A stretch of 64,000 nucleotides of DNA from NCBI RefSeq assembly GCF_038396845.1, contig NZ_CP151587.1, positions 2,268,001 to 2,332,000 on the forward strand, written 5' to 3'. The notes under the pieces were generated by a model. The model saw only the letters and a list, made by a program, of their open reading frames with translations. It did no database searches and was not told where the DNA came from. Source of the stretch: Gymnodinialimonas sp. 57CJ19. GTDB taxonomy: Bacteria; Pseudomonadota; Alphaproteobacteria; Rhodobacterales; Rhodobacteraceae. Both the position numbers and the translations under genes were made by a program. Shown in pieces: positions 18,362 to 27,136 of the stretch (positions are counted from its first letter, which is position 1; the number at the start of each line of letters is the position of its first letter).

Positions 18362-18787
18362 TCAGGAGCAGCTTTTGCGCCGAAGGCGGATCACGACATC
18401 GACCTTCGCGACCTCGTACCCGTCGGGAACGTCGGGCAGGCTTTTGATCTCCAACTCAGCCGCTGGGGCGTCTTTGAGTGAGCCGCAGCCTTCAAGGTAG
18501 AAATGGGGGTGGTCGTCTACACGGGTGTCAAAGTAGCTGCGGTTTCCGTCCACGGTGACTTCTTGCATCAAGCCCGCATCGCAGAAGGCGCGCAGCGTGT
18601 TGTAGACGGTCGCAAGGGACACCTTGTCGCCGGTGCCAAGAACCGCTTCGTGCAAGCCCTCCGCCGTGACGTGGCGGTTCTGGCCATCGCCCACCAGCAA
18701 GGACGCCAGCGCAAGGCGCTGACGGGTCGGGCGGAGTTCAGCTTGGCCAAGCCAGGCCTGAGAGCGTTCAAGAGCTTCGGGGGTCAT
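18362..18787 (-). CDS. irr: Fur-family iron/heme response regulator Irr
   Basis: Regulator of 141 residues with the Fur-family winged helix ([15 protein letters not shown] and [18 protein letters not shown]) and the dimerisation domain carrying [12 protein letters not shown] (H93, H95). It lacks the C-x2-C zinc pairs common in Fur/Zur and resembles Irr of rhizobia and rhodobacters, which senses iron status through heme. It is transcribed divergently from fabA and is directly followed by a histidine kinase. Assignment to Irr rather than another Fur paralogue is by overall resemblance. Confidence 0.88.
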   Translation of the reverse strand: MTPEALERSQAWLGQAELRPTRQRLALASLLVGDGQNRHVTAEGLHEAVLGTGDKVSLATVYNTLRAFCDAGLMQEVTVDGNRSYFDTRVDDHPHFYLEGCGSLKDAPAAELEIKSLPDVPDGYEVAKVDVVIRLRRKSCS

Positions 18788-18854
18788 GGTGCCCGTGGCT
18801 TTCTATTAAGGGTTCCCCACATATATGGCCTATTGCGAGCGCTTTGCAAACGCC

Positions 18855-18871
18855 AATGCATCCTGTGCATT
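18855..18871. promoter_or_regulatory. Inverted repeat in the irr-fabA intergenic region
   Basis: Perfect dyad AATGCA-TCCTG-TGCATT lying 68 nt upstream of the irr start and 99 nt upstream of the fabA start. It could be an operator for either divergent unit. No cognate regulator can be named from the sequence. Confidence 0.35.
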
Positions 18872-18969
18872 ATCATGCAAAATGGGGTGCACTTGCGCCG
18901 AAAAGGGGCGCGGTGCTAGGTGTTGGGCAAGCCGCAAGCGGCAAGAAACACGACGAGCAGGGGGCCCCT

Positions 18970-19479
18970 ATGTCCGATTATCCAACGAGCTTTGACCGCG
19001 ATGACCTTTTGCGCTGTGCGCGCGGAGAGCTGTTTGGCGAAGGCAACGCACAACTGCCAGAGCCGCCGATGCTGATGATGGACCGGATCACCGATATCTC
19101 GGGCGATGGCGGCGAGCACGGCAAAGGTCATGTCGTGGCCGAGTTTGACATCAAGCCAGACGCTTGGTTTTTCGACTGCCATTTCCCCGGAAACCCAATC
19201 ATGCCGGGGTGCCTGGGCCTTGATGGTCTGTGGCAATTGACCGGCTTCAACCTTGGCTGGCGCGGCTGGCAGGGGCGCGGTTATGCGTTGGGCGTGGGCG
19301 AAGTGAAGCTGACGGGCATGGTGCGGCCGGATCGCAAGATGCTGACCTATTACGTGGATTTCACCAAGGCGATCCAAACCCGCCGCCTGACGATGGGCGT
19401 GGCCGATGGCCGGGTCGAGGCCGACGGCGAGGTGATCTACATGGTGAAAGACATGAAGGTCGCGCTGTCGGAAAGCTGA
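18970..19479 (+). CDS. fabA: 3-hydroxydecanoyl-[ACP] dehydratase/isomerase
   Basis: FabA of 169 residues, which dehydrates 3-hydroxydecanoyl-ACP and isomerises trans-2- to cis-3-decenoyl-ACP, the branch point to unsaturated fatty acids. The active-site histidine (H71, in [18 protein letters not shown]) and aspartate (D85) are at the positions expected from the E. coli enzyme. The ATG at 18970 was chosen because it starts the conserved N-terminus; upstream in-frame codons run back through the regulatory region. It overlaps the M50 peptidase gene by 1 nt. Confidence 0.96.
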   Translation: MSDYPTSFDRDDLLRCARGELFGEGNAQLPEPPMLMMDRITDISGDGGEHGKGHVVAEFDIKPDAWFFDCHFPGNPIMPGCLGLDGLWQLTGFNLGWRGWQGRGYALGVGEVKLTGMVRPDRKMLTYYVDFTKAIQTRRLTMGVADGRVEADGEVIYMVKDMKVALSES

Positions 19480-20153
19480 TGGCATTTCTGCGCGGCCATT
19501 GGCAGTTAATCGCGTTAACCGTTGCAGTTTTCGCCCTGTGGTCCACACCGGTCGTGATGCCATTGAAGCTGCTTGTGGTGTTCTTCCACGAGCTGTCCCA
19601 CGGGCTTGCGGCGGTGCTGACGGGCGGGTCGATCGAGTCTATTTCCGTTAATTTCCAACAGGGTGGTGAGGCCTGGACCCGAGGCGGGTCGCGCTTCTTG
19701 ACCCTGACGGCGGGCTATCTGGGATCGCTCCTGATCGGGGTCGGGCTGTTATTGGCCGCCTTGAGGGGCCGGGCGGATCGCAGTGTTTTGATGGGGCTTG
19801 GCGCGCTGATGCTGATCGTGCTGGTGCTATACGTGCGGGACTTTGCGGCGATACTCATCTGTGGCGCCACGGGCGCGGCCTTGATCGCGGCGGGGCGGTT
19901 CTTGTCCGCACCCATATGCGATTTGCTCCTGCGCCTCATCGGGCTGAGCAGCATGATCTACGTCCCCTACGACATCTTCGACGACACCTTGCGCCGGGCG
20001 TCGCTGCGGTCGGACGCAAGGATGCTGGCGGAAGAGATCGGCGGCACCACGATGATGTGGGGCGTGTTGTGGCTGATTGTCAGCTTCGCGGTAATCTTCT
20101 GGTGCCTGAGAAAGGGCCTTGGGCGCGATAGCAACATTTCCTTTGGCCGCTAA
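19479..20153 (+). CDS. M50-family membrane metallopeptidase
   Basis: Protein of 224 residues with several membrane helices (about 8-30, 68-92, 98-118, 125-145, 185-210). The zinc-binding HELSH sits at residues 37-41 in a hydrophobic context (LLVVFFHELSHGLAAVLTGG), as in the M50B-like family. Substrate unknown. The start overlaps the fabA stop (TGATG), and fabB follows after 63 nt, so it is translationally coupled to fatty acid synthesis genes. Whether it has a role in membrane lipid homeostasis is an inference from context only. Confidence 0.85.
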   Translation: MAFLRGHWQLIALTVAVFALWSTPVVMPLKLLVVFFHELSHGLAAVLTGGSIESISVNFQQGGEAWTRGGSRFLTLTAGYLGSLLIGVGLLLAALRGRADRSVLMGLGALMLIVLVLYVRDFAAILICGATGAALIAAGRFLSAPICDLLLRLIGLSSMIYVPYDIFDDTLRRASLRSDARMLAEEIGGTTMMWGVLWLIVSFAVIFWCLRKGLGRDSNISFGR

Positions 20154-20216
20154 CGGGTTGCGCGAAGCGGGGCCGAACGCCTAGATACACATAACAGGCA
20201 GCAAGAGGAGAACGCC

Positions 20217-21446
20217 ATGCGCCGCGTCGTCGTGACTGGATTGGGCATCGTATCCCCCATCGGAAATAATGCCGCTGAGGTAACTGAAAGCCTCAAGGCG
20301 GGGCGGTCCGGGATCGAAGCGTCGCCTGAAATGGCGGAGCACGGGTTCCGCAGCCAAGTGGCCGGCACGTTGAAAATCGACGTGGCCGAGCATGTGGACA
20401 AACGCGCGTTGCGGTTCATGGGACCGGGGGCGGCCTACGCCCATATCGCCATGGGGCAAGCAATTGCTGATGCGGGTCTGGACGAAGCCGACGTGGTTAA
20501 CGAACGGACGGGCCTGATTGCGGGCTCGGGCGGGCCATCGACCAGCGCAATGTTTACGGCCCATCAGACAGTTCTGGAAAAGGGCTCTCCCAAGCGGATC
20601 GGGCCCTTTGCGGTGCCCAAGTGCATGTCCTCCACGATTTCGGCCAATCTGTCGACCGCCTATAAGATCAAGGGCATTAACTATTCGATCACCAGCGCCT
20701 GCTCCACCAGCCTGCATTGCATCGGCTCGGCGGCAGAACAGATCATGATGGGCAAACAAGACGTCATGTTTGCGGGCGGCGCGGAAGAGTTGGACTGGAC
20801 GCTCAGCTGCCTGTTTGACGCGATGGGCGCGATGTCCTCGAAATACAACGACACGCCAGAGCGCGCGAGCCGGGCGTTCGATGCGGACCGCGACGGGTTT
20901 GTGATCGGCGGCGGCGGCGCGATCCTGGTGCTGGAAGAGATGGAGCGGGCCGTGGCCCGCGGTGCGAAAATCTACGCGGAAGTGACCGGCTTTGCCGCCA
21001 CCTCGGACGGCCACGACATGGTCGCGCCAAGCGGCGAAGGCGGTGAGCGGGCGATGCGCCTGGCCATGCAAACACTGCCCGAAGGCCGCAAAGTGGGCTA
21101 TATCAACGCCCACGGCACCTCGACCCCCGTGGGCGATGTGGGTGAGGTTGAAGCCGTGCGCCGGGTCTTCGGCGAAGGTAACACGCCAGTGATTTCCTCG
21201 ACAAAATCAATGACAGGCCACGCCCAGGGCGGGGCCGGCGCGTTGGAGGCGACCTTCTGTCTGCTGATGCTGGACGGCGATTTCATCACGCCTTCGATCA
21301 ACGTCGAAACGCTGGACCCGGCCTTGAACCCGGAAGAGATTGCGACGGCATTCAAGGCTGATGCGGGGCTGGATACTGTGATGACGAATTCTTTTGGTTT
21401 TGGCGGCACGAATGGCTCGATGTTGCTGAGCCGTTTTGAGAAGTGA
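20217..21446 (+). CDS. fabB: 3-oxoacyl-[ACP] synthase I
   Basis: KAS I of 409 residues, elongating acyl-ACP including the cis-3-decenoyl product of FabA. The catalytic triad is visible: C162 in ITSACSTSLHCIG, H299 in NAHGTSTPVGD and H335 in MTGHAQGGAGALE. The ATG follows AGAGGAGA. Its pairing with fabA defines the classical anaerobic unsaturated fatty acid route, and fabI follows after 11 nt. Confidence 0.96.
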   Translation: MRRVVVTGLGIVSPIGNNAAEVTESLKAGRSGIEASPEMAEHGFRSQVAGTLKIDVAEHVDKRALRFMGPGAAYAHIAMGQAIADAGLDEADVVNERTGLIAGSGGPSTSAMFTAHQTVLEKGSPKRIGPFAVPKCMSSTISANLSTAYKIKGINYSITSACSTSLHCIGSAAEQIMMGKQDVMFAGGAEELDWTLSCLFDAMGAMSSKYNDTPERASRAFDADRDGFVIGGGGAILVLEEMERAVARGAKIYAEVTGFAATSDGHDMVAPSGEGGERAMRLAMQTLPEGRKVGYINAHGTSTPVGDVGEVEAVRRVFGEGNTPVISSTKSMTGHAQGGAGALEATFCLLMLDGDFITPSINVETLDPALNPEEIATAFKADAGLDTVMTNSFGFGGTNGSMLLSRFEK

Positions 21447-21457
21447 GAAGATAAAGC

Positions 21458-22246
21458 ATGGCTGATTTGATGAAGGGCAAGCGGGGCCTTGTGATGGGCG
21501 TCGCCAATGAACGCTCGATCGCGTGGGGCATCGCAAAAGCGCTGCATGGGGAAGGCGCGGAATTGGCGTTCTCCTATCAGGGAGAGGCCTTCGGCAAACG
21601 CTTGGCCCCGCTGGCAGAAAGCCTTGGCAGCACATTGATGGTGGATGTGGACGTAAACAACGACGACTCCATGGATGCGTGTTTCGACACGTTGAAATCT
21701 GAATGGGGGTCGTTGGATTTTGTCGTTCACGCCATCGCGTTTTCCGACAAGAATGAGCTGACGGGCCGATTCATCAACACGACGCGGGCGAACTTCAAGA
21801 ACTCTCTCACGATCAGCTGTTATTCGTTTATCGACGTGGCCAAGCGGGCCTCGGAACTGATGCCCGAGGGCGGAACGTTACTGACGTTAACCTATCAGGG
21901 CAGCAACCGGGTTACGCCGTTCTATAACGTGATGGGCGTGGCGAAGGCGGCGTTGGAATCCTCGGTCCGGTATCTGGCGAACGATTTGGGCCCGCAGGGC
22001 ATCCGGGTGAACGCGATCTCGCCGGGGCCGATGAAAACGCTGGCAGGGGCGGCCATTGGCGGGGCCCGCAAGACGTTCAAGACCACGGAAGCAAACGCAC
22101 CGATGCGCGCGAATGCGACGTTGGAGGCCGTGGGCGGCACGGCGGTGTATCTGGCGTCGGATTATGGCGCGTGTACCACCGGCGAAATCGTGACAGTGGA
22201 CGGCGGCTATCACGTGCTTGGCATGGCACAGCCCGAGAACCTGTAG
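21458..22246 (+). CDS. fabI: Enoyl-[ACP] reductase (NADH)
   Basis: FabI of 262 residues reduces trans-2-enoyl-ACP in the last step of each elongation cycle and is the triclosan target class. The N-terminal cofactor segment is GLVMGVANERSIAWGIAKAL, and the catalytic Tyr and Lys are Y156 and K163 in TPFYNVMGVAKAALE, at the same numbers as in E. coli FabI. It is the last gene of the fabA-M50-fabB-fabI run and is followed by a rho-independent terminator. Confidence 0.96.
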   Translation: MADLMKGKRGLVMGVANERSIAWGIAKALHGEGAELAFSYQGEAFGKRLAPLAESLGSTLMVDVDVNNDDSMDACFDTLKSEWGSLDFVVHAIAFSDKNELTGRFINTTRANFKNSLTISCYSFIDVAKRASELMPEGGTLLTLTYQGSNRVTPFYNVMGVAKAALESSVRYLANDLGPQGIRVNAISPGPMKTLAGAAIGGARKTFKTTEANAPMRANATLEAVGGTAVYLASDYGACTTGEIVTVDGGYHVLGMAQPENL

Positions 22247-22273
22247 CGACGCGATTGGCACGGGTGTTGCGCC

Positions 22274-22316
22274 TTGGGGCGCTGCCCCAAACCCCGGGAA
22301 TATTTGAAGAACGAGG
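22274..22316. repeat. Intergenic repeat of a type common in Rhodobacteraceae
   Basis: A hairpin TTGGGGC-GCT-GCCCCAA (22274-22290) is followed by a GGGAATATTTGAAGAACGAG tail. A similar tail (ATATTTTTGAAAAGATGAAG) occurs at 55863-55882. The element lies between fabI and its terminator. Confidence 0.45.
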
Positions 22317-22319
22317 AAG

Positions 22320-22343
22320 GGGGGCGTTGCGGCCCCCTTTTTT
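22320..22343 (+). terminator. Rho-independent terminator after fabI
   Basis: Stem GGGGGC (22320-22325) and GCCCCC (22332-22337) with loop GTTGCG, followed by six T residues at 22338-22343. Confidence 0.85.
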
Positions 22344-22382
22344 GCGTGTCACGACTTGAGAGGACAATCGGGGAGAGGTTCC

Positions 22383-23072
22383 ATGGCCAAGATCACCACA
22401 TGTATTTTCGACGCTTACGGCACGTTGTTTGATGTCGCCGCGGCGGCGCGCGCCTTGGCGGGGCAGCCGGGGAGAGAAGCGTTTGCCGAAGTGTGGATGC
22501 AGGTGGCCAATGATTGGCGTTTGAAGCAGTTGCAGTATTCGTGGCTGCGTGCGGTGGCGCGGGATCATTGCGATTTTTGGCAGGTGACAGGCGACGGGTT
22601 GGATTGGGCCTTGGTGAAGGCGGGGTTGGATGATGCGCAATTGCGAGAGGATTTGTTGGGCCTCTACTGGGAGTTGGACGCCTATCCGGAGGTGCCAGAG
22701 ATGTTGGCGCGCTTGAAGGCCGCGGGATTGCAGACCGGAATTTTGTCCAACGGCTCGCCCGATATGTTGGCAGGCGCGGTGGAAAGTGCGGTCATCGAAG
22801 AGGTGTTGGACGCGGTCTTGAGCGTCGAGGATGTGGGCGTCTTCAAGCCGGATGTGAGGGTTTATGACCTTGTGGGGCAGCGCTTTGCTTGCACGCCGCA
22901 GGAGGTGTTGTTCGTGTCCTCCAACGGGTGGGACGCGTCTTTTGCGGCGGCTTATGGGTTCGATACCCTATGGGTGAACCGCGCCGGAGAGCCGATGGAT
23001 AGATTGAGTGGAAAACCGGGGCGCGAGGCGGCGGATTTGACCGGCGTGGCGGCGCTGGTGGGGGCGGCGTGA
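22383..23072 (+). CDS. Haloacid dehalogenase, type II (HAD superfamily)
   Basis: Protein of 229 residues resembling (S)-2-haloacid dehalogenases. The nucleophile aspartate is D10 in FDAYGTLFDV. The LSNGSPDML and FKPDVRVYDL segments are HAD motifs II and III, and VSSNGWDASFAAAYGF is the type II dehalogenase motif near the C-terminus. The ATG at 22383 follows GGGGAGAGG. Substrate cannot be fixed from sequence; many such enzymes act on other small phosphate or halide substrates. It is first of a three-gene operon with 1-4 nt overlaps. Confidence 0.88.
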   Translation: MAKITTCIFDAYGTLFDVAAAARALAGQPGREAFAEVWMQVANDWRLKQLQYSWLRAVARDHCDFWQVTGDGLDWALVKAGLDDAQLREDLLGLYWELDAYPEVPEMLARLKAAGLQTGILSNGSPDMLAGAVESAVIEEVLDAVLSVEDVGVFKPDVRVYDLVGQRFACTPQEVLFVSSNGWDASFAAAYGFDTLWVNRAGEPMDRLSGKPGREAADLTGVAALVGAA

Positions 23073-23905
23073 TGGATTTTGTGACCGCGCCCGATGGTGT
23101 GAAGATTGCCTATGACGACCAAGGCGAAGGTGTGCCTTTGCTGTGTCTGCCGGGATTGACCCGCAACATGGATGATTTTGAGCCGGTGCTGGCACATTAC
23201 CGGGATCGCGCTCGGGTGATCCGGGTGGATTTTCGGGGGCGTGGGGCCTCGGACTACGCGGATTTCGCCACCTACACGCCGATGCAGGAGGCCCAGGATG
23301 TGGTCGCTTTGCTCGATCATTTGGGGCTGGAGAAGGCTTGCGTCCTGGGCACGTCGCGGGGCGGATTGGTGGCGTTGATGATGGCCGTGATGGCACGGGA
23401 CCGACTGAGCGGCGTTATTTTTAACGACATTGGCCCGGAAATCATGGCCGAGGGTTTGGCCAATATTATGGATTATATTGGCAAGCCGCCGGCCTATGGC
23501 TCGTTGGCGGCGGCGGCGGCGGCCTTGCCGGACGTCTATGCGGGCGCGTTTCGTAACGTGCCTGCCGCCACGTGGGCCGCGTTCGCGCGCCGTGTGTGGC
23601 GAGAGGAGGGGGGCGCGTTGCACTTGCGCTACGATCCGAAGTTGCGCGATGCGGTGGCGCCAGCCTTTGCGCCCGATTTTGAGGCGCCCGATCTTTGGCC
23701 GTTGTTCGACGCGCTGGACGGCGTGCCCCTTGGCCTGATCCGGGGGGCGCAATCGGACATTCTGTCGGCGGAAACCGCCACCGAGATGCGCCGCCGCAGG
23801 CCAGACATGGCCTTTGTGGAATTGGGTGACCGGGGCCATGTGCCGTTTCTGGACGAGTCGGGATCTCGGGCCGTAATCGAAAGTGTTTTGGAGAAATGTG
23901 CATGA
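23072..23905 (+). CDS. Alpha/beta hydrolase
   Basis: Protein of 277 residues, alpha/beta hydrolase fold. The nucleophile elbow is LGTSRGG (S95); the N-terminal oxyanion segment is LCLPGLTRN, and the C-terminal histidine is in LGDRGHVPFLDE. The ATG at 23072 overlaps the stop of the dehalogenase gene by 1 nt (a GTG 3 nt earlier is possible). The substrate is unknown; the operon partner suggests turnover of a small ester or lactone, which is inference. Confidence 0.87.
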   Translation: MDFVTAPDGVKIAYDDQGEGVPLLCLPGLTRNMDDFEPVLAHYRDRARVIRVDFRGRGASDYADFATYTPMQEAQDVVALLDHLGLEKACVLGTSRGGLVALMMAVMARDRLSGVIFNDIGPEIMAEGLANIMDYIGKPPAYGSLAAAAAALPDVYAGAFRNVPAATWAAFARRVWREEGGALHLRYDPKLRDAVAPAFAPDFEAPDLWPLFDALDGVPLGLIRGAQSDILSAETATEMRRRRPDMAFVELGDRGHVPFLDESGSRAVIESVLEKCA

Positions 23906-24885
23906 TCACGATCAGCGATATCGAGGCCTCTGCCAAACGGGCGCAGGGGGTCGTTCGGCGCACGCCGTTGCTGTCGTCGCCCTTCTTGGATGAGATCGCC
24001 GGGCGCGAGGTCTACCTGAAGGCCGAGGTGTTGCAGCACACGGGATCTTTCAAGTTTCGCGGCGGTTGGTCCGCGTTAACGGCGTTAACCGATGACCAGC
24101 GGGCGCGGGGCGTGATCGCCTATTCCTCGGGGAACCACGCCCAAGGGGTGGCGCGAGCCGCGCAGATTTTGGGCGTGCCTGCGACGATCCTGATGCCGGA
24201 CAATGCGCCCGCATTGAAGATCGCCAACACCCGCGCCATGGGCGCGGAGGTGGTGCTTTATGATCGCGCCGGCGGCGAGGATCGGGGCGCGATTGGCGCC
24301 GCCCTAAGCGAGGAACGGGGCCTGACCTTGGTCAAGCCCTACGACGACCCGAATGTGATGGCGGGGCAGGGCACCTGCGGGTTGGAAATCGCGGAGCAGG
24401 CCGCAGAGGCGGGCATGACAGAGGGCACGGTTCTGACCTGCTGCGGCGGGGGCGGATTGACCTCGGGCATCGCGACGGCGCTAGAGGCCAAAGCGCCCGG
24501 ATTAACGGTGCGCCCGGTAGAGCCTGAGGGCTTTGACGATGCCGCGCGGTCGCTTGTGGCCGGTGAAATCCTGTCCAACGAGGGCCCGGAGGTGGGCCTA
24601 TGCGACGCCGTGTTGACCCCTGCGCCGGGGGCGCTGACATTCCCGCTGATGCAGCGCCTTTGCGGGCCGGGGATCGTGGTGACGGACGCGCAGGTCAAGG
24701 CGGCGATGCGCCTTGCGGCGATCCGCCTGAAGCTGGTTGTGGAACCCGGCGGCGCGGTCGCCTTGGCGGCGGCGCTGTTTCACGGCGATGCCCTCGCGCC
24801 CGGCCCGGTCACGGCCACGCTGTCGGGCGGCAATGTGGACCCGGCGCTATTTGCGCAGATCCTGGCGGAACCGGCGGCAGGTTAA
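23902..24885 (+). CDS. Threonine/serine dehydratase-like PLP enzyme
   Basis: PLP fold-type II enzyme of 327 residues, threonine dehydratase / serine racemase family. The PLP-binding lysine is K51 in HTGSFKFRGGW; the phosphate-binding glycine loop is CCGGGGLTSG, and the substrate-side SSGNHAQGVA is intact. There is no C-terminal ACT regulatory domain, so it resembles catabolic dehydratases or racemases rather than biosynthetic IlvA. The ATG at 23902 (ATGA overlap) has GGAG 8 nt upstream; an ATG 6 nt earlier lacks room for the site. The 3' end overlaps the convergent pcaB by 4 nt. Confidence 0.9.
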   Translation: MITISDIEASAKRAQGVVRRTPLLSSPFLDEIAGREVYLKAEVLQHTGSFKFRGGWSALTALTDDQRARGVIAYSSGNHAQGVARAAQILGVPATILMPDNAPALKIANTRAMGAEVVLYDRAGGEDRGAIGAALSEERGLTLVKPYDDPNVMAGQGTCGLEIAEQAAEAGMTEGTVLTCCGGGGLTSGIATALEAKAPGLTVRPVEPEGFDDAARSLVAGEILSNEGPEVGLCDAVLTPAPGALTFPLMQRLCGPGIVVTDAQVKAAMRLAAIRLKLVVEPGGAVALAAALFHGDALAPGPVTATLSGGNVDPALFAQILAEPAAG

Positions 24886-26204
24886 TCTGCCGACAGCACC
24901 TTGCGGGCAGCGGCGGCGAACGCGCGCGCGTCTTGCGGGGCCTGGCCCAAATCCGCCGGGGAACTCAGCGGCGGCATGGGTGCGTCGGGATGCGCCTCGG
25001 CCACCAAATCGGGCAGGGGGCGGCCCGTTTCAATCGCCTCTTTTGTCAGCCGTTTCACCTCGGCCTGGGCGTCGGGGCGGCGCAGGGTGGCGGTCAGCGC
25101 GAAGGACAGCGCCTCGGCCCGGATAAGCCCCAGCGGATCGGCCAGACGCGCGGCCATGGCGGCGGCATTGGGCGACAGGCTGCGGGTCACATCGCCGGCC
25201 AAGGCGCTGGCGCGGGCGGCGGCGGAAACCAGCGGCGGCAGCGTTAACCATTCGGTGAACCAAGCGGCCCCGTCGCGGGCCTCTCCATGGGGGATGGACA
25301 GCGCCGAGAGTTGCGCGGGCGCCATCCGGGCCAAGGCCACTAGGGCTGATGCGGCCACAGGATTCTGTTTCTGCGGCATGGTCGAGGACGCCCCCGCGCC
25401 CCCAAGCTGCGTCTCTCCCACGTCGGATCGGCTGAGCCGCAAGACATCTTCGCCGATCTTTCCCATCGTGGTGGTCACGGCGCTAAGCCATTGTGCTATC
25501 TCGATAAGACGCCCGCGCTCGGCATGCCAGGATTGCTGTGGGTCGCTCAGGCCCAAGGCCTCGGCCAAGGCCCCGCGCAGGGCCGCAGGGTCCGGGCCCA
25601 ACTGGCTGGCCGTGCCCGCCGCCCCGGACAACGACACGCAAAGCGCGTGGCGGCGCAGGTCAGGCAACCGCTCCAGCAGGCGGATGACGGGATAGCCCCA
25701 AGTGGCCACCAAGGCGCCAAAGCTGCTGGGGACAGCTACTTGGCCGTAGGTGCGGGCGGCCTGCGGGGTTTCTGCGTGGGCGTCGGCCAAATCGGTTAAC
25801 ACCGTTAACAAATTGCGCAGGCGGGTCTCCATCAGCCCCAGAACCTGCCGCAAACGCAGGCTTTGGGCGGTGTCTTGAACGTCTTGTGACGTCGCGCCCC
25901 AATGGAGGAACTGCGCATGTTCCGGGGCCTCCAACGCGGTGCGCATCGCGCCAACCAGACCCGGCACCACCACGCCGTTCATCCCCGCAAGGCCCATCGG
26001 GTCGATCTGGATCTCCATCGTGGCCCGGTGCAGGAACACGCCCGAGACTTCGGGGATAACCCCGGCCGCCCCTTGGACCTTGGCCAAAGCACCAAGCACC
26101 AACATCATGGCGCGCACTTCGGCGCTGTCGGACAACAGGCGCGCCACCTCGGCGTCGCCGAAAAGATCACGGTGAAGAATGCTGTCGAAAACAGAAGTGC
26201 TCAT
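24882..26204 (-). CDS. pcaB: 3-carboxy-cis,cis-muconate cycloisomerase
   Basis: Protein of 440 residues of the fumarase/aspartase superfamily, lactonising 3-carboxymuconate in the protocatechuate branch of the beta-ketoadipate pathway. The superfamily signature is GASSTMPQKQNPVAASAL, and the substrate-side loops HWGATSQDVQDTA and YGQVAVPSSFG are present. It overlaps upstream pcaD by 4 nt. The genes for PcaC and the protocatechuate dioxygenase are not in this window, so the pathway genes are split. The alternative, adenylosuccinate lyase, is unlikely given the pcaD partner. Confidence 0.9.
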   Translation of the reverse strand: MSTSVFDSILHRDLFGDAEVARLLSDSAEVRAMMLVLGALAKVQGAAGVIPEVSGVFLHRATMEIQIDPMGLAGMNGVVVPGLVGAMRTALEAPEHAQFLHWGATSQDVQDTAQSLRLRQVLGLMETRLRNLLTVLTDLADAHAETPQAARTYGQVAVPSSFGALVATWGYPVIRLLERLPDLRRHALCVSLSGAAGTASQLGPDPAALRGALAEALGLSDPQQSWHAERGRLIEIAQWLSAVTTTMGKIGEDVLRLSRSDVGETQLGGAGASSTMPQKQNPVAASALVALARMAPAQLSALSIPHGEARDGAAWFTEWLTLPPLVSAAARASALAGDVTRSLSPNAAAMAARLADPLGLIRAEALSFALTATLRRPDAQAEVKRLTKEAIETGRPLPDLVAEAHPDAPMPPLSSPADLGQAPQDARAFAAAARKVLSAD

Positions 26205-26992
26205 GGCAAGTGCCCGATTTCGCTAAGGAATGTGGTAAGGTGCTTGGCGTAGGTCTGGGGGGCCTCCACGCACGGCAAATGCCCCGCGCCGCGCATCAAT
26301 TCGAACTTCGACCCGGGGATCAGCTCGGCCAGTTCACGGACCAGATCCGGCGGCGTCGCCCCGTCTTGATCGCCCGCAATCACCAGCGCCGGCAGGCGCA
26401 GCGCGGCCGTGGTGCTATAAAAATCGGTGCCCGCGATGGCTGCGCAACAGCCGGTGTAGCCTTCCACGGGGCAGGTCTCGACCATCCGCTGCCAGGGGGC
26501 CACGGCAGGGCTTTCGCGGAACGCGCGCGAGAACCAGCGCTCCATGATTGCCGGGGCCATGGGGGCCAAACCGCCCGCGTTTATGGCGGCAATCCGGTCC
26601 TCCCACATGGCGCGGGTGCCGATCTTCGCGGCGGTGTTGGACAACACGACAGCGCGCACCAAGTCCAGGCGCTTCGCCGCCAGCCCCTGCGCGATCAGCC
26701 CCCCGATGGAAAGGCCGACGAAAACCGCATCGCGCACCTGCAAAGCGTCCATCACCCGCTCTGCGTCGCGCACCAAAGAGCCCATGCCGTAGGGGGCGGG
26801 CGGGCAGGTCGATAGCCCATGGCCGCGCTTGTCATAGCGGATCAGCCGCAACCCCTTGGGCAACGGCGCCACCACCGGGTCCCACAACCGCAGGTCCGTC
26901 CCCAGCGAATTGCCAAACACCACCGCCGGGCCATCCTCGGGCCCATCCACCTGCACATGCAGGGACACATCATCAAAGCTCAAAACATCCAT
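26201..26992 (-). CDS. pcaD: 3-oxoadipate enol-lactonase
   Basis: Alpha/beta hydrolase of 263 residues, hydrolysing beta-ketoadipate enol-lactone. The nucleophile is S95 in FVGLSIGGLIAQG, with the acid in GDQDGATPP and the histidine in GAGHLPCVEAP. I start it at the ATG at 26992, the beginning of the conserved N-terminus (MDVLSFDDVSLHVQV). The open frame continues 150 codons upstream over the divergent dehydrogenase promoter and gene, which is a shadow. It is translated with pcaB through an ATGA overlap. Confidence 0.91.
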   Translation of the reverse strand: MDVLSFDDVSLHVQVDGPEDGPAVVFGNSLGTDLRLWDPVVAPLPKGLRLIRYDKRGHGLSTCPPAPYGMGSLVRDAERVMDALQVRDAVFVGLSIGGLIAQGLAAKRLDLVRAVVLSNTAAKIGTRAMWEDRIAAINAGGLAPMAPAIMERWFSRAFRESPAVAPWQRMVETCPVEGYTGCCAAIAGTDFYSTTAALRLPALVIAGDQDGATPPDLVRELAELIPGSKFELMRGAGHLPCVEAPQTYAKHLTTFLSEIGHLP

Positions 26993-27136
26993 GGCACCTT
27001 GTCCCTCAATCGCGCCACTTTCCGCAAGCCGATTACGCTGCGGCCAAGTCGCAACTTGCGTCTCTAATGGCGCGTTTTGTCTCGCAATTGCGCCTATCAC
27101 CCGCAATGCTGGGGCTCCACAGGACCGGAGAGCCCC

